Source: Actinomadura cremea
Lineage (GTDB): Bacteria; Actinomycetota; Actinomycetes; Streptosporangiales; Streptosporangiaceae
NCBI RefSeq assembly: GCF_014648495.1
Contig: NZ_BMRF01000005.1
Coordinates: forward strand, 310,001 to 374,000
Length of the DNA stretch: 64,000 bases
Direction of reading: 5' to 3'
Shown here one piece after another: positions 51,130 to 63,217 of the stretch. The notes under the pieces are model-generated. The model searched no databases. It worked only from the letters and a program-made list of their open reading frames with translations, and was not told the DNA's origin. How positions within the stretch are numbered: the first letter of the stretch is position 1; each line of letters begins with the position of its first letter. The position numbers were made by a program, and so were the translations under genes.

Positions 51130-52055
51130 TTACCGGCCTCGCCTTCGTTGCCCTGCGCGGACCCGCCGCCGGGCGCGGGACCGCCCGCGGCCGGGGAGCC
51201 CGACTTGACGACGCGCGACTCGGCGTCGGCGTCCTCGGCCTCGTGGGTGGCGGCCCGCACGGCGGCGACGTCCGCCCGGGCCGCCGCGGACTCGGTCTCG
51301 CCGTGCAGGTCGGCGTGCCGTTCGACCGTGTCGGTGCGGGCGGCGATGACCGGGTTGATCGACAGTTCCGACGGGGTGCCGTCGGGCAGCAGCGCCGGCA
51401 TGTCGACGGCGTTGTGCCGGGCGTAGGTGCCGGGGCCGGGCAGCGGGCCGGGGTGCCGGCCCGACGCGAACCGGCGCACCGACAGGTCCCGCTGCGTCGG
51501 CTTCGGCTCGAGGCGCTCGCGGTGCGCCAGCACCATCGCGCCGAGCGCCGCGGTGATCAGCAGGGCGCTGGTCGCCTCGAACGCGAACACGTACTTGGAG
51601 AACAGCAGCCGGGCGAGCCCGACGATGTTGCCCTCCGCGTTCGCGGCGGCGAGCCCCTTCGAGTCGTCCAGCATGGCGTTGCCGATGCCGACGCCGAGCA
51701 GGACGACGAACCCGATCGCGGCGACCGCCGCCCAGAACCGCTGCCCCCGGATCGTCTCGACGAGCGAGTCGGTCGAACTGACGCCGACGACCATCATGAC
51801 GAACAGGAACAGCATCAGCACGGCGCCGGTGTAGACGATCACCTGGACGAACGCCAGGAACGGCGCGTTCTGCAGCGCGTAGATCGCGGCGAGCGAGAGC
51901 ATCACGGTGGCCAGCAGCAGCGCCGAGTGCACCGCCCGCCGCATGAAGATCATGCCGAGCGCGGCGCAGACCGACACGATGGCCAGCAGCCAGAAGAAGA
52001 ACGGCTCTCCGGCCTGCCTGTCGGCGACCTCGGCCGCGAGGACGTGCGCGTTCAC
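51126..52055 (-). CDS. nuoJ: NADH-quinone oxidoreductase subunit J with long C-terminal extension
   Basis: 309 residues from GTG at 52055, overlapping nuoI as GTGA. Residues ~20-190 form the five-helix NuoJ core ([34 protein letters not shown]). The remaining ~115 residues are hydrophilic, Ala/Glu/Gly-rich and probably disordered, well beyond the ~180-200 residues typical of bacterial NuoJ. Membrane subunit of the E-channel region. Confidence 0.94.
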   Translation of the reverse strand: MNAHVLAAEVADRQAGEPFFFWLLAIVSVCAALGMIFMRRAVHSALLLATVMLSLAAIYALQNAPFLAFVQVIVYTGAVLMLFLFVMMVVGVSSTDSLVETIRGQRFWAAVAAIGFVVLLGVGIGNAMLDDSKGLAAANAEGNIVGLARLLFSKYVFAFEATSALLITAALGAMVLAHRERLEPKPTQRDLSVRRFASGRHPGPLPGPGTYARHNAVDMPALLPDGTPSELSINPVIAARTDTVERHADLHGETESAAARADVAAVRAATHEAEDADAESRVVKSGSPAAGGPAPGGGSAQGNEGEAGK

Positions 52056-52669
52056 CTGCCCTCACCGCCCCTGCGCGCCTTCTTGCCCTTCTCCGCCGCG
52101 GCGGCCTGGTCGGCGCTCGCCCGTCCGCCGCCCTCGGCGGGGACGGCCGGGCCCTCGTCGTCCTGGAGGCCGAGGCGGTAGTAGTCCTCCTCGGTGTCGC
52201 CGAGCCGCATCTCGTGCGGCGGCGTCTCCATGCCCTCGCGCAGCGGCGCCAGCAGCATCTCCTTGGTGTAGATGAGGCTCTCGCGGCTGTCGTCGGCGAG
52301 CTCGTACTCGTTCGTCATCGTCAGCGCCCGGGTGGGGCACGCCTCGATGCAGAGCCCGCACAGGATGCAGCGCAGGTAGTTGATCTGGTAGACGCGGCCG
52401 TACCGCTCGCCGGGCGAGTAGCGCTCGTCGGCGGTGTTGTCGGCCCCCTCCACGAAGATCGCGTCGGCGGGGCAGGCCCAGGCGCACAGCTCGCAGCCGA
52501 TGCACTTCTCCAGCCCGTCCGGCCACCGGTTGAGCTGGTGGCGGCCGTGGAAGCGCGGCGCGGTCGGCTTCTTCACCTCGGGGTACTGAACGGTCTCGCT
52601 CTTGCTGAACATCTGGTGGAACGAGACCCCGAACCCCTTGACCGGATTCAGGAAATCAGTGAGTCCCAC
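52052..52669 (-). CDS. nuoI: NADH-quinone oxidoreductase subunit I
   Basis: 205 residues from GTG at 52669, which lies 14 nt inside the end of nuoH and has GAGGAGGT five nt upstream. Two 4Fe-4S ferredoxin motifs, [12 protein letters not shown] and [12 protein letters not shown], bind clusters N6a and N6b that carry electrons from NuoG to NuoB. An acidic/Lys-rich tail of ~45 residues follows the core. The frame is open upstream through nuoH but that part is not coding for NuoI. Confidence 0.95.
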   Translation of the reverse strand: MGLTDFLNPVKGFGVSFHQMFSKSETVQYPEVKKPTAPRFHGRHQLNRWPDGLEKCIGCELCAWACPADAIFVEGADNTADERYSPGERYGRVYQINYLRCILCGLCIEACPTRALTMTNEYELADDSRESLIYTKEMLLAPLREGMETPPHEMRLGDTEEDYYRLGLQDDEGPAVPAEGGGRASADQAAAAEKGKKARRGGEGR

Positions 52670-54053
52670 TGGTGACCTCCTCAGGAGGGGTTTCGATCGT
52701 GGACGGCCCCGGCGGCGTCTGGACTCGCGCGGCGCCGCCCCGGCCGTGGTAGTGCGGCGCGTCCATCGGCGGCACCGGGAACCCGCCGCCGGCCGATCCG
52801 GCCGAGCCCGCCGCCGTCGCACCGCCCTGCGCGGGACCGCCCGCGCCGCCGGTGCCGCGCTTCGCGGCCTCCTTGTCGCCGCCGCCGCGGATCATCTCCC
52901 AGACGACGGCGAGGACGAGGACGATCGCGGCGGCCACCGCGGCGACGATGACGATCTGCCGCATGTCGTGGCCGTCGTTGCGGAAGGCGCGGATGGTGGC
53001 GACCAGCACGATCCAGGCGATGGAGAAGGGCATCAGCACCTTCCACCCGAGCTTCATCAGCTGGTCGTAGCGGACGCGCGGGAGCGAGGCGCGCAGCCAC
53101 ACGAAGAACCAGATGAACAGCCACACCTTGACCAGGAACCACAGCACCGGCCACCAGCCGGAGTTGGCGCCCGCCCAGAACGTGGAGATCGGCGCGGGGG
53201 CCCGCCAGCCGCCGAGGAACAGCGTGGTCGCGAGCGCCGACAGCGTCGCCAGGTTGATGTACTCGGCGAGGAAGAACATCGCGAACTTCAGCGACGAGTA
53301 CTCGGTGTGGAAGCCGCCGACCAGTTCGCCCTCACCCTCGGGCAGGTCGAACGGGATGCGGTTCGACTCGCCCATCATCGTGATGACGTAGACGACGAAC
53401 GACGGCAGCAGCAGCACCGCGAACCACTTGTCGTGCTGCGCCGCGACGATCTCCGAGGTGGACATCGACCCGGCGAACAGGAACACCGCGACGAACGACA
53501 GCGCCATCGCGATCTCGTAGGAGACCACCTGCGCGGACGAGCGCAGCCCGCCGAGCAGCGAGTACGGCGACATCGACGACCAGCCGGCCAGCACGATCCC
53601 GTAGACGCCCATGGAGGCCATCGCCAGCACCAGCAGCACCGCGACCGGCAGGTCGGTGCCCTGCAGCGGCGTCTGGTGCCCGAACACCGACACCGTCGGC
53701 CCGAACGGGATGATGGCGAAGGAGATGAAGGCGGGCACCGCCGACATGATCGGCGCCAGGACGAACACGACCTTGTCGACCTGGCGCGGGACGATGTCCT
53801 CCTTCAGCGCCAGCTTGATGCCGTCGGCGAGGCCCTGCAGCAGGCCCTGCGGCCCGGCGCGGTTCGGGCCGGTGCGCAGCTGCATCCGGCCGATGACGCG
53901 CCGCTCGACCCACATCGACAGCAGGACGGTCAGCACCAGGAAGACGAAGATGACCAGGACCTTGCCGCCGATCAGCCACCACGGGTCCTTGCCGAAGTCG
54001 GCGAGCGTGGGATCGGCCGGCGCCGCGAGCGGTGCGGCCGCGAGCGGGCTCAT
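52656..54053 (-). CDS. nuoH: NADH-quinone oxidoreductase subunit H with C-terminal extension
   Basis: 465 residues from ATG at 54053, overlapping nuoG as ATGA. Eight-helix core with [24 protein letters not shown] and [29 protein letters not shown], which shape the quinone-entry site with NuoB and NuoD. About 65 residues of Gly/Pro/Ala-rich sequence follow the last helix, longer than in E. coli. Confidence 0.96.
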   Translation of the reverse strand: MSPLAAAPLAAPADPTLADFGKDPWWLIGGKVLVIFVFLVLTVLLSMWVERRVIGRMQLRTGPNRAGPQGLLQGLADGIKLALKEDIVPRQVDKVVFVLAPIMSAVPAFISFAIIPFGPTVSVFGHQTPLQGTDLPVAVLLVLAMASMGVYGIVLAGWSSMSPYSLLGGLRSSAQVVSYEIAMALSFVAVFLFAGSMSTSEIVAAQHDKWFAVLLLPSFVVYVITMMGESNRIPFDLPEGEGELVGGFHTEYSSLKFAMFFLAEYINLATLSALATTLFLGGWRAPAPISTFWAGANSGWWPVLWFLVKVWLFIWFFVWLRASLPRVRYDQLMKLGWKVLMPFSIAWIVLVATIRAFRNDGHDMRQIVIVAAVAAAIVLVLAVVWEMIRGGGDKEAAKRGTGGAGGPAQGGATAAGSAGSAGGGFPVPPMDAPHYHGRGGAARVQTPPGPSTIETPPEEVTSGTH

Positions 54054-56527
54054 TCGGTGCCTCCAGCGTTGATCTGCACGACGCTCCCGGCGACCGCGCC
54101 CAGATCCCGGTGGAGCGCGCAGCCGGCCGAGTTCGTCGGCAGCCACACCACCCGGTCGGGCAGGTCGGCGGTGATCTCCAGCGGGAGCGTGACCGACCCG
54201 CGGCCGGCCCGGACGGTGACCGAGCCGACGCCGTCGACCGCGCGGGCGCCGATCTCCTCGGCCGTCGCGGGCGACAGCCGCGCCACGGCGCCCTTGGCGG
54301 TGCCGGCCAGGAACGGCTCGCCGTCCTGCATCCGGCCCCGGTCGAGCAGCAGCCGCCACGTCGCCACGACCGCCTCGCCGGCACCGGGCTCGGCCGGGAC
54401 CGCCTGCGGGACGTTCGGTGCGTCGGGCCGCCCGCCGCGGTACGCGCCGAGGTCGGTCAGCTCCCGGCGGGCCGCCTCCGGGCCGGGCAGCCCGAGGTGG
54501 ACGTCCATCTCGTCGGCGAGGGCGTTCAGGACCCGCAGGTCCGACAGCGTCCCGGCCGACTTCAGCACGACGTCGAACGGGCGGCCGCGGCCCTCCCAGT
54601 CGACGAACGTCCCGGACTTCTCCGCCACGGTCGCGACGGGCAGCACCACGTCGGCGCGGTCGGTGACGGCGCTCGGCCGCTGCTCCAGGCTCACCACGAA
54701 CGGGGTGGCCTCGATCGCGCGCAGCGCCGCCTCCGGGTCCGCGAGGTCGCCGGGGTCGACGCCGCCGACCAGCAGCGCGGCGCGCTCGCCGCGCGCCGCC
54801 GCCGCGAGGACGGCCGCGGTGTCCAGGCCCGGCGTCGCGGGCAGCTCGCCGACGCCCCACGCCCGCGCGACGTCGGCGCGGGCGGCGTCGTCGGCGACCG
54901 GACGGCCGATCGGCAGCAGCCCGGGCAGCGCCCCGGCCTCGACCGCGCCGCGCTCCCCGGCCCGCCGCGGCACCCAGGCGAGCCGGGCGCCGGTGGCCCT
55001 GGCCAGCCGGACCACCGCCGACAGGGCGCCGGGGCTGGTCGCGAGCCGCTCACCGGCGAGGATGACCGCGCCGGGCGTCTCCAGCAGCCCGCGGACGTCG
55101 GCGAACGACCCGTCGCCGCTGCCCATGGACGACCCGTCGTCGATGAGCGCGCCGATCGTCTCGGCCTCCGCGCCCGGCCGGGTCGGCAGGAGCGTCCCGC
55201 CGACCTTCGACAGCCCTCGCGTCGCGAACGGAGCCGCCGCGTACACCTTGAGGCCCGTCTTGCGGGACGCCTTGCGGAGCCGCAGGAAGACGATCGGCGA
55301 CTCCTCCTCGGGCTCGAACCCGGCGAGCAGGACGGCCGGCGCCTTCTCCAGGTCGCTGTAGGAGACCTCGATCGAGCGGCCCGCGACGGACGAGGCGAGG
55401 AAGTCCGCCTCCTCGCCCGACAGCGGACGGGCCCGGAAGTCGACGTCGTTCGTGCCGAGCGCGACCCGGGCGAACTTCGCGTACGCGTAGGCGTCCTCGA
55501 GCGTCCCGCGCCCGCCGGCCAGCACCCCGGCCGACCCGCGCGCGGCGGCGAGGCCGCGCGCCGCGATCGTCAGCGCCTCCGGCCAGGACGCGACCTCCAG
55601 TTCCCCGTCCTCGTTGCGGACGAGCGGGTGCGTCAGCCGGTCCGGCTGGGTGCCGTAGGTGAACGCCCAGCGGCCCTTGTCGCAGTTCCACTCCTCGTTG
55701 ACCTGCGGGTCGTCCCCGGCCAGCCGCCGCGTGATCTTCCCGCGCCGGTGGTCGGTGCGCAGCGCGCAGCCGGACGCGCAGTGCTCGCAGGTGCTCGGCT
55801 GCGACACGAGGTCGAACGGCCGCGACCGGAACCGGTAGGCGGCGCCGGTCAGCGCCCCCACCGGGCAGATCTGCACGGTGTTGCCGGAGAAGTACGACTG
55901 GAACGGCTTGCCGTCCGCCGCGCCGACCTGCTCCTTGGCGCCGCGGTCGAACAGGTCGATGAACGCGTCGCCGGCGATCTGGTCGGAGAACCGGGTGCAG
56001 CGGGCGCACTGGATGCAGCGCTCCCGGTCGAGCAGCACCTGGCTGGACAGCGGGATCGGCTTGGGGAACGTCCGCTTGGTCTCGGTGAACCGCGTCTCGC
56101 CGCGCCCGTTGGACATCGCCTGGTTCTGCAGCGGGCACTCGCCGCCCTTGTCGCAGATCGGGCAGTCCAGCGGGTGGTTGATCAGCAGCAGCTCCATGAC
56201 CCCGTGCTGCGCCTTGTCGGCGACCTTCGAGGTGAGCTGCGTCCGGACGACCATGCCGGGCATGACCGTGGTCGTGCAGGACGCCGCGGGCTTCGGCATC
56301 CCGCGCCCGTTGCCCATGTCGGGGACCTCCACCAGGCACTGGCGGCAGGCCCCGACCGGGTCGAGCAGCGGGTGGTCGCAGAAGCGCGGGATCTGGATGC
56401 CGAGCAGCTCGGCGGCCCGGATGACGAGCGTGCCCTTGGGCACCTCGATCTCGAAGCCGTCGATGGTGACCGGCACCATCTCCTCGGCCGGCTGCGTCTC
56501 GTTCTTCTTGTCAGAGGTAACGGTCAT
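54050..56527 (-). CDS. nuoG: NADH-quinone oxidoreductase subunit G
   Basis: 825 residues from ATG at 56527, which shares one base with the nuoF stop codon (TGATG). Iron-sulfur ligands: [2Fe-2S] [15 protein letters not shown]; the His-ligated N5 cluster with [10 protein letters not shown]; [4Fe-4S] C-I-Q-C-A-R-C with a later C-P; and C-E-H-C-A-S-G-C at the start of the molybdopterin-type domain, which is catalytically dead in complex I. The Ala/Gly-rich C-terminal half is typical of actinobacterial NuoG. The frame stays open far upstream, but the ATG fits the operon overlap. Confidence 0.95.
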   Translation of the reverse strand: MTVTSDKKNETQPAEEMVPVTIDGFEIEVPKGTLVIRAAELLGIQIPRFCDHPLLDPVGACRQCLVEVPDMGNGRGMPKPAASCTTTVMPGMVVRTQLTSKVADKAQHGVMELLLINHPLDCPICDKGGECPLQNQAMSNGRGETRFTETKRTFPKPIPLSSQVLLDRERCIQCARCTRFSDQIAGDAFIDLFDRGAKEQVGAADGKPFQSYFSGNTVQICPVGALTGAAYRFRSRPFDLVSQPSTCEHCASGCALRTDHRRGKITRRLAGDDPQVNEEWNCDKGRWAFTYGTQPDRLTHPLVRNEDGELEVASWPEALTIAARGLAAARGSAGVLAGGRGTLEDAYAYAKFARVALGTNDVDFRARPLSGEEADFLASSVAGRSIEVSYSDLEKAPAVLLAGFEPEEESPIVFLRLRKASRKTGLKVYAAAPFATRGLSKVGGTLLPTRPGAEAETIGALIDDGSSMGSGDGSFADVRGLLETPGAVILAGERLATSPGALSAVVRLARATGARLAWVPRRAGERGAVEAGALPGLLPIGRPVADDAARADVARAWGVGELPATPGLDTAAVLAAAARGERAALLVGGVDPGDLADPEAALRAIEATPFVVSLEQRPSAVTDRADVVLPVATVAEKSGTFVDWEGRGRPFDVVLKSAGTLSDLRVLNALADEMDVHLGLPGPEAARRELTDLGAYRGGRPDAPNVPQAVPAEPGAGEAVVATWRLLLDRGRMQDGEPFLAGTAKGAVARLSPATAEEIGARAVDGVGSVTVRAGRGSVTLPLEITADLPDRVVWLPTNSAGCALHRDLGAVAGSVVQINAGGTE

Positions 56528-57837
56528 CAGGCACCTGCCCAGAGGGTGGACTTGGCCGGGTCGAACGGGCAGCCGCCCTGCTCGAAGTGCTGCAGGTACT
56601 CGTCCCGGAAGAGCTTGATGGACGAGACGACCGGGCTCGTCGCACCGTCGCCGAGCGCGCAGAACGAGCGGCCGAGGATGTTGTCGGACAGGTCGAGGAG
56701 GGTCTCGAGGTCCTCCTCCTCGCCCTTGCCGGCCTCCAGCCGCTTGAGCATCTGCTTGTACCAGTACGTCCCCTCGCGGCACGGCGTGCACTTGCCGCAC
56801 GACTCGTGCGCGTAGAACTCCGACCAGCGCAGCACGGCCCGGACGACGCAGGTCGTCTCGTCGAAGATCTGCAGGGCGCGGGTGCCGAGCATCGACCCGG
56901 CCGCGCCGACGGACTCGAAGTCCAGCGGGACGTCCAGGTGCTCGTCGGTGAAGATCGGCGTGGACGAACCGCCGGGCGTCCAGAACTTCAGCCGGTGCCC
57001 CTCGCGGATCCCGCCCGCCATGTCGAGCAGCTCCCGCAGCGTGATCCCGAGCGGCGCCTCGTACTGGCCCGGGCGGGTCACGTGCCCCGACAGCGAGAAG
57101 ATCCCGAACCCCTGGGACTTCTCGGTGCCCATCGAGGCGAACCATTCCGGCCCGTTCCCGACGATCGAGGGAACCGACGCGATCGACTCGACGTTGTTGA
57201 TGACGGTGGGGCCGCCGTACAGGCCCGCCACCGCCGGGAAGGGAGGCTTCAGCCTGGGCTGACCGCGGAACCCCTCCAACGAGTCCAGCAGCGCCGTCTC
57301 CTCGCCGCAGATGTAGGCCCCGGCGCCGCTGTGGACGACCACGTCCAGATCGAACCCGGACCCGAGGATGTCCTTGCCGAGATATCCGGCCTCGTACGCC
57401 TCCGCGACGGCCTGATGCAGCCGTCTGATGACGTGCAGCACCTCGCCGCGCACGTAGATGAACGCGGTGTTCGACCTGATCGCGAACGAGCTGATGATCA
57501 CGCCCTCGACGAGCACGTGCGGGTTCGCCATCATCAGCGGGATGTCCTTGCACGTCCCCGGCTCGGACTCGTCCGCGTTCACCACGAGGTAGCGCGGGTT
57601 CGGGCTGCTCGGCGGCAGGAAACCCCACTTCATCCCGGTGGGGAACCCGGCGCCGCCGCGCCCGCGCAGGCCGGAGTCCTTGACCTGCTGGACGATCGCG
57701 TCGGGCTCCATCGCCAGCGCCTTGCGCAGCGCCTTGTAGCCGCCCTCGCGCTCGTACCCCGCCCGGGTGAACGAGTCGGCCTGATCCCAGTTCTTCGTGA
57801 GGATGGGAGTCAGCGTCGTCCCTGATTGCGCAGTCAC
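56527..57837 (-). CDS. nuoF: NADH-quinone oxidoreductase subunit F (NADH/FMN-binding)
   Basis: 436 residues from GTG at 57837, overlapping nuoE as GTGA. FMN/NADH site: [16 protein letters not shown], then [25 protein letters not shown] follows, and the [4Fe-4S] N3 ligands are [12 protein letters not shown] plus C in F-C-A-L-G-D. Entry point of electrons from NADH. Confidence 0.97.
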   Translation of the reverse strand: MTAQSGTTLTPILTKNWDQADSFTRAGYEREGGYKALRKALAMEPDAIVQQVKDSGLRGRGGAGFPTGMKWGFLPPSSPNPRYLVVNADESEPGTCKDIPLMMANPHVLVEGVIISSFAIRSNTAFIYVRGEVLHVIRRLHQAVAEAYEAGYLGKDILGSGFDLDVVVHSGAGAYICGEETALLDSLEGFRGQPRLKPPFPAVAGLYGGPTVINNVESIASVPSIVGNGPEWFASMGTEKSQGFGIFSLSGHVTRPGQYEAPLGITLRELLDMAGGIREGHRLKFWTPGGSSTPIFTDEHLDVPLDFESVGAAGSMLGTRALQIFDETTCVVRAVLRWSEFYAHESCGKCTPCREGTYWYKQMLKRLEAGKGEEEDLETLLDLSDNILGRSFCALGDGATSPVVSSIKLFRDEYLQHFEQGGCPFDPAKSTLWAGA

Positions 57838-58612
57838 TGGTTGCGCCCCTCCTGCGTTCCCGGCTTCACGTCCCCGCCGATGGGCTTGGCGGGCTCGTTC
57901 GGCGGCGGATCGGAGACCTCGGACGGCCGCACCGGCTCGTCCGGCCGCGCCGAGTCGACGTCCGAGGACGGGGCCGACCAGCCGCGCCGCTTCGCCAGCT
58001 CCAGGCCGCGCAGCGACTCCGGACCGGCCTGGACGCCCTCGCCCGCGCGGCCGTCGGGGAACCCGGCGAGGACGCGCGACGCGTCCTTCCACCCGCACAG
58101 CTTGCCCGGCCCCCGCGAAGGAAGGACTTCCTTACCGGAGCGCAGGTCGTCGACCAGCTCCTTGGCCTTCGCGGGAGTCATGTTGTCGAAGAACTCCCAG
58201 TTGACCGTCATCACCGGCGCGAAGTCGCAGGCCGCGTTGCACTCGATCCGCTCCAGGCTGACCTTGCCGTCGCCGGTGGCCTCGTCGTGGCCCACCCCGA
58301 CGTGCTCGGACAGCTCCGACCAGATCTGGTCGCCGCCCATCACCGCGCACAGCGTGTTGATGCAGACGCCGACGTGGTACTCGCCGACCGGCGCGTGCTT
58401 GTACTGCGTGTAGAACGTCGCGACGCCCGTCACCTGCGCGGCCGTGATCCCGAGCTGGTCGGCGCAGAACTCGATGCCGTCCTGCGTGACGTGCCCGTCC
58501 ACCGACTGCACGAGGTGCAGCAGCGGCAGCAGCGCCGACCGCGGCTTCGGGTACCGCCCGATGATCTCCTTGGCGTCGCGTTCGAGCTGGACGAGTACGT
58601 CCGCTTCGTACG

Positions 58613-58616
<4 letters not shown>
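57834..58616 (-). CDS. nuoE: NADH-quinone oxidoreductase subunit E
   Basis: 260 residues from ATG at 58616, overlapping nuoD as ATGA. Thioredoxin-like [2Fe-2S] subunit: [12 protein letters not shown] and [10 protein letters not shown] supply the four Cys of cluster N1a. The conserved core ends near residue 180; ~80 residues of Pro/Asp/Arg-rich tail follow, an extension found in actinobacterial forms. Confidence 0.96.
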
Positions 58617-59955
<1,339 letters not shown>

Positions 59956-59959
<4 letters not shown>

Positions 59960-60702
59960 GTGTACGACCTCCGCTCGTCCGGAGGCGGGATCTCCGCTCC
60001 GCGGTACTCGACGGGGATGCCGCCGAGGGGGTAGTCCTTGCGCTGCGGGTGGCCGACCCAGTCGTCGGGCATCTCGATGCGGGTGAGCGCCGGATGACCG
60101 TCGAACACGATGCCGAAGAAGTCGTAGGTCTCCCGCTCGTGCCAGTCGGCCGTCGGGTAGACGGGCACGAGCGACGGCAGGTGCGGGTCCGCGTCGGGGC
60201 AGGTCGCCTCCAGCCGGACGCGCCGGTTGTGCGTGATCGACAGCAGGTGCACGACCGCGTGCAGCTCCGCGCCCGTGTCGTCGAGGTAGTGGACCCCCGA
60301 GACGCCCGAGCAGAGCTCGAACCGCAGCGTCGGGTCGTCCCGCATGGTCCGCGCGACCTCGGCGAGGTGCTCGCGCCGAACGAAGAGCGTCAGCTCGCCG
60401 CGGTCGACGACGACGCGCTCGATCGCGTCGCCGAACCGCGGGTAGGCACGCTCCAGGGCGTCGGCGACGTCGTCGAACTCGCCGGCCTCGGCGGTGCCGC
60501 CCGGCCCGCCGTACGGGCGCGGCGCCGACACCTTCGGCGACTGCCGGACGACCAGGCCGCCGTACCCGGAGGTGTCGCCGGTCGTCCGCGCGCCGAACAT
60601 GCCGGTGCGGACGACCGGCTGCTCGCGGCGCTCGTCCTCGGCCTGCGCGGGCAGCCGGTCCGCCGCCTGCTCGGCCTGCTGCTCCGGATTCTGCGAACTC
60701 AT
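59956..60702 (-). CDS. nuoC: NADH-quinone oxidoreductase subunit C
   Basis: 248 residues from ATG at 60702. The 30-kDa signature [40 protein letters not shown] is complete. The first ~60 residues are Gln/Glu/Arg-rich and extra relative to E. coli. Separate from NuoD, unlike the fused NuoCD of enterics. Peripheral-arm structural subunit. Confidence 0.96.
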
Positions 60703-60705
60703 CGC

Positions 60706-61251
60706 TCAGGCCCCCTGTCCGAGGAGCGGCAGGCGGCGGCGCTTGGCCTCTTCCAGCTCCTCGATCTGCTTCGCGCGCTGCGCGCCCAGCTTGGTGTTGC
60801 GCATCTGGTCGTGCAGCTTGAGGATCGCGTCGATGAGCATCTCCGGCCGCGGGGGGCAGCCGGGGAGGTAGATGTCCACCGGAACGATGTGGTCGACGCC
60901 CTGGACGACCGCGTAGTTGTTGAACATGCCGCCGGACGACGCGCAGACGCCCATCGCGATGACCCACTTGGGCTCGGTCATCTGGTCGTAGATCTGCCGC
61001 AGGACCGGGGCCATCTTCTGGCTCACCCGGCCCGCGACGATCATCAGGTCGGCCTGCCGCGGCGTCCCCGCGGCCCGCTCCATCCCCCAGCGGGAGAAGT
61101 CGTGCCTCGGATCGCCGGCCGACATCATCTCGATGGCGCAGCACGCCAGGCCGAACGTCGCCGGCCACGTCGAACTGGCCCGCGCCCATCCCGCGACCTG
61201 CTCGACCGTGGTCAGCAGGAAGCCGCTGGGCAGTTTCTCTTCAAGACCCAT
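60706..61251 (-). CDS. nuoB: NADH-quinone oxidoreductase subunit B
   Basis: 181 residues from ATG at 61251. [4Fe-4S] N2 ligands: the tandem Cys pair in L-A-C-C-A-I-E-M-M, Cys in [13 protein letters not shown], and Cys in [10 protein letters not shown]2 hands electrons to menaquinone. Starts 1 nt after the nuoA stop codon region and ends 3 nt before nuoC. Confidence 0.97.
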   Translation of the reverse strand: MGLEEKLPSGFLLTTVEQVAGWARASSTWPATFGLACCAIEMMSAGDPRHDFSRWGMERAAGTPRQADLMIVAGRVSQKMAPVLRQIYDQMTEPKWVIAMGVCASSGGMFNNYAVVQGVDHIVPVDIYLPGCPPRPEMLIDAILKLHDQMRNTKLGAQRAKQIEELEEAKRRRLPLLGQGA

Positions 61252-61252
61252 G

Positions 61253-61612
61253 TCAGTCCCACTCCAGACCGCCGCGCCGCCACACGTAGGCGTAGGCCAC
61301 GAGCACGGTGACGATGAAAAGGACCATCTCCACTAGCGCGAAGATCCCCATTTGGTCGAAAGCGACGGCCCAGGGATAAAGGAAGATGATCTCGATGTCG
61401 AAGACGATGAAGAGCATCGCCGTCAGGTAGTACTTGATCGGGAAACGTCCGCCGCCCACCGGCTGCGGGGTCGGCTCGATGCCGCACTCGTAGGCGTCCA
61501 GGCGGGCGCGGTTCCAGCGCTTCGGGCCGGTGAGCGAGGCCATCGCCACGGAGCCGACCGCGAAGAGGGCCGCGAGCACCCCCAGCACAATGATCGGTAC
61601 ATAGAGATCCAT
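61253..61612 (-). CDS. nuoA: NADH-quinone oxidoreductase subunit A
   Basis: 119 residues from ATG at 61612, with GGAGAGG about nine nt upstream. Three helices; the loop Y-E-C-G-I-E-P and the segment [22 protein letters not shown] are hallmarks. First gene of the 14-gene nuo operon; promoter and operator candidates lie in the 199-nt gap upstream. Confidence 0.97.
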   Translation of the reverse strand: MDLYVPIIVLGVLAALFAVGSVAMASLTGPKRWNRARLDAYECGIEPTPQPVGGGRFPIKYYLTAMLFIVFDIEIIFLYPWAVAFDQMGIFALVEMVLFIVTVLVAYAYVWRRGGLEWD

Positions 61613-61672
61613 GTCTCTACTGCCTCTCCTCGGAACGTACGACGCTGTACGGGGCGACGTGACCCTTTACAC

Positions 61673-61694
61673 GCTCGTGACATCTGTCACGAGC
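61673..61694. promoter_or_regulatory. 22-bp perfect palindrome upstream of nuoA
   Basis: GCTCGTGACA (61673-61682), TC, TGTCACGAGC (61685-61694). The core GTGA-N6-TCAC matches Crp/FNR-type sites and partly the Rex consensus (10 of 14 fixed positions). It lies 61 nt upstream of the nuoA ATG and just downstream of a minus-strand TAGGGT (61710-61705), a possible -10 box. Confidence 0.6.
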
Positions 61695-61811
61695 ACGGTC
61701 CGTCACCCTAGCCAAGGTGACCAAATAGCACTCCCCTCAGGGGGTCGAGTACGGCGAACCAACCCGCTCACCTGCCGAAACTTTGCGCTCATGGAGCGCC
61801 TCCCGCACACC

Positions 61812-63068
61812 TCACGCCGCCGGCGCCACCTTCTGCATCGCATTGATGACCCGGTCCATCGCGTCACCGCCCTTGGGGTCGGTGAGGTTCGCGAGGAGCT
61901 TGAGCGTGAACCGCATCAGGGTGGGGTGGGGCAGGCCGTGCGCGGTGAGGAACTTCATCACGCGCGGGTCACCGATGGCCTGGACGAACACGCGGGCCAG
62001 CGTGAAGTAGCCGCCGTGCTCGTCCTTCAGGATGCGGGGGTACTCGTGCAGCGTCCGCTCGCGCTGCGCCGGGGTGCGGCGGGCCAGCGCCTGCACCATG
62101 AGGTCGGCGGCCAGCCGGCCGGACTCGAGCGCGTAGTCGATGCCCTCGCCGTTGAACGGGTTGATCATGCCGCCGGCGTCGCCGACGAGCAGCATCCCGC
62201 GGGTGTAGTGCGGCTGCCGGTTGAAGCCCATCGGGAGCGCCGCGCCGCGGATCTTGCCGGTCGCGTGCTCCTCGTCGAACTGCCACTCCTCCGGCATCTG
62301 CGCGCACCAGCTCCGCATCATGCCGCGGTAGTCGACGTTCTGGAACGCCTTGCTCGTGTTGAGGAGGCCGAGCCCGACGTTGGACGTCCCGTCGCCCACG
62401 CCGAACACCCAGCCGTAGCCGGGGAGCAGGCGCCGGCCGTCCCACAGCTCGAGCCACGCCTCCATGTACTCGTCGTCGTGGCGGGGGGTCTCGAAGTAGC
62501 GGCGGACGGCGACGCCCATCGGCCGGTCGTCGCGGCGCCGCAGCCCCATCGCGAGCGACAGCCGGGTCGAGTTGCCGTCGGCGGCGACGACGAGCGGGGC
62601 GCGGAACTCGGTGTCCTCGCCCTCGTACTTCGCGGTGACGCCGATGATGCGGTCGGTGCGCTCGTCCAGGATCGGGCCGGTGACGGTGCAGCCGGTCAGC
62701 AGCCGGGCGCCCGCCTTCGCGGCGTGCTCGGCGAGGAGCTGGTCGAAGTCGGTGCGCTTGCGGACGAGGCCGTAGTCGGGGAAGCTCGCGAGCTCCGGCC
62801 ACGGCAGCTCGACCTTCACCCCGCCGCCGTAGATCCGCAGGCCCTTGTTGCGCCCCCATCCGGGGTCGTTGATGTCGACGCCCATGCCGATCAGGGCGCG
62901 GACGGCGCGCGGCGTCAGCCCGTCTCCGCAGATCTTGTCGCGCGGGAACGTGGCCTTCTCCAGCAGCAACACGTCAAGGCCGGCCTGGGCGAGCCAGTAC
63001 GCGGTGGACGATCCGGCGGGGCCCGCCCCGACGACGATGACATCGGCGTGTCGGGTGGAGTCGGTCAC
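61812..63068 (-). CDS. menJ: Geranylgeranyl reductase family FAD enzyme, probable menaquinone reductase MenJ
   Basis: 418 residues from GTG at 63068 (AGAGGA six nt upstream). FAD-binding V-V-G-A-G-P-A-G-S-S near the N-terminus, F-P-R-D-K-I-C-G-D-G-L-T-P-R after it, and G-D-A-G-G-M-I-N-P-F-N-G-E-G-I-D-Y-A in the second FAD motif define the geranylgeranyl reductase family. In mycobacteria the homologue MenJ saturates one isoprene unit of menaquinone and lies near menG and a polyprenyl synthase gene. The same neighbours here support this role over chlorophyll or archaeal lipid reduction. A Rex-type operator lies 23-42 nt upstream of its start. Confidence 0.85.
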   Translation of the reverse strand: MTDSTRHADVIVVGAGPAGSSTAYWLAQAGLDVLLLEKATFPRDKICGDGLTPRAVRALIGMGVDINDPGWGRNKGLRIYGGGVKVELPWPELASFPDYGLVRKRTDFDQLLAEHAAKAGARLLTGCTVTGPILDERTDRIIGVTAKYEGEDTEFRAPLVVAADGNSTRLSLAMGLRRRDDRPMGVAVRRYFETPRHDDEYMEAWLELWDGRRLLPGYGWVFGVGDGTSNVGLGLLNTSKAFQNVDYRGMMRSWCAQMPEEWQFDEEHATGKIRGAALPMGFNRQPHYTRGMLLVGDAGGMINPFNGEGIDYALESGRLAADLMVQALARRTPAQRERTLHEYPRILKDEHGGYFTLARVFVQAIGDPRVMKFLTAHGLPHPTLMRFTLKLLANLTDPKGGDAMDRVINAMQKVAPAA

Positions 63069-63090
63069 GGTGGTCCTCTTCGTTCGTTCG

Positions 63091-63110
63091 CTTGTGAAGT
63101 ACTTCACAAG
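63091..63110. promoter_or_regulatory. Rex-type operator upstream of menJ
   Basis: A perfect 20-bp palindrome whose core TTGTGAA-GTAC-TTCACAA is identical to the Rex consensus TTGTGAA-N4-TTCACAA. Rex is the NADH/NAD+-sensing repressor of respiratory genes in actinobacteria. It lies 23 nt before the menJ GTG and just downstream of a minus-strand TAGACT (63128-63123). Confidence 0.8.
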
Positions 63111-63181
63111 GTTCCGGTGGGGAGTCTATTCCTTTATCACGGTCAGTGGGTACTTCTGGGCCGTTCCAGTTTTGGACCGGT

Positions 63182-63205
63182 CCCGGGATCACCCGGTCAC
63201 CCGGG
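63182..63205 (-). terminator. Weak hairpin after menG
   Basis: CCCGGG at 63182-63187 and 63200-63205 can pair around a 12-nt loop, starting 13 nt past the menG stop codon. No T-tract follows, so it could equally be an attenuating hairpin. Confidence 0.3.
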
Positions 63206-63217
63206 GGTCACCGACGG

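Noticed and set aside
52602-56815. Two ~920-codon + strand frames opposite nuoF-nuoI
   Set aside because: Same codon-bias artefact; both lie across several nuo genes and show no recognisable domain.
61733-61744. Small CCCC-TCA-GGGG dyad upstream of nuoA as a menJ terminator
   Set aside because: Only four base pairs and no T-tract on the minus strand; not supportable.
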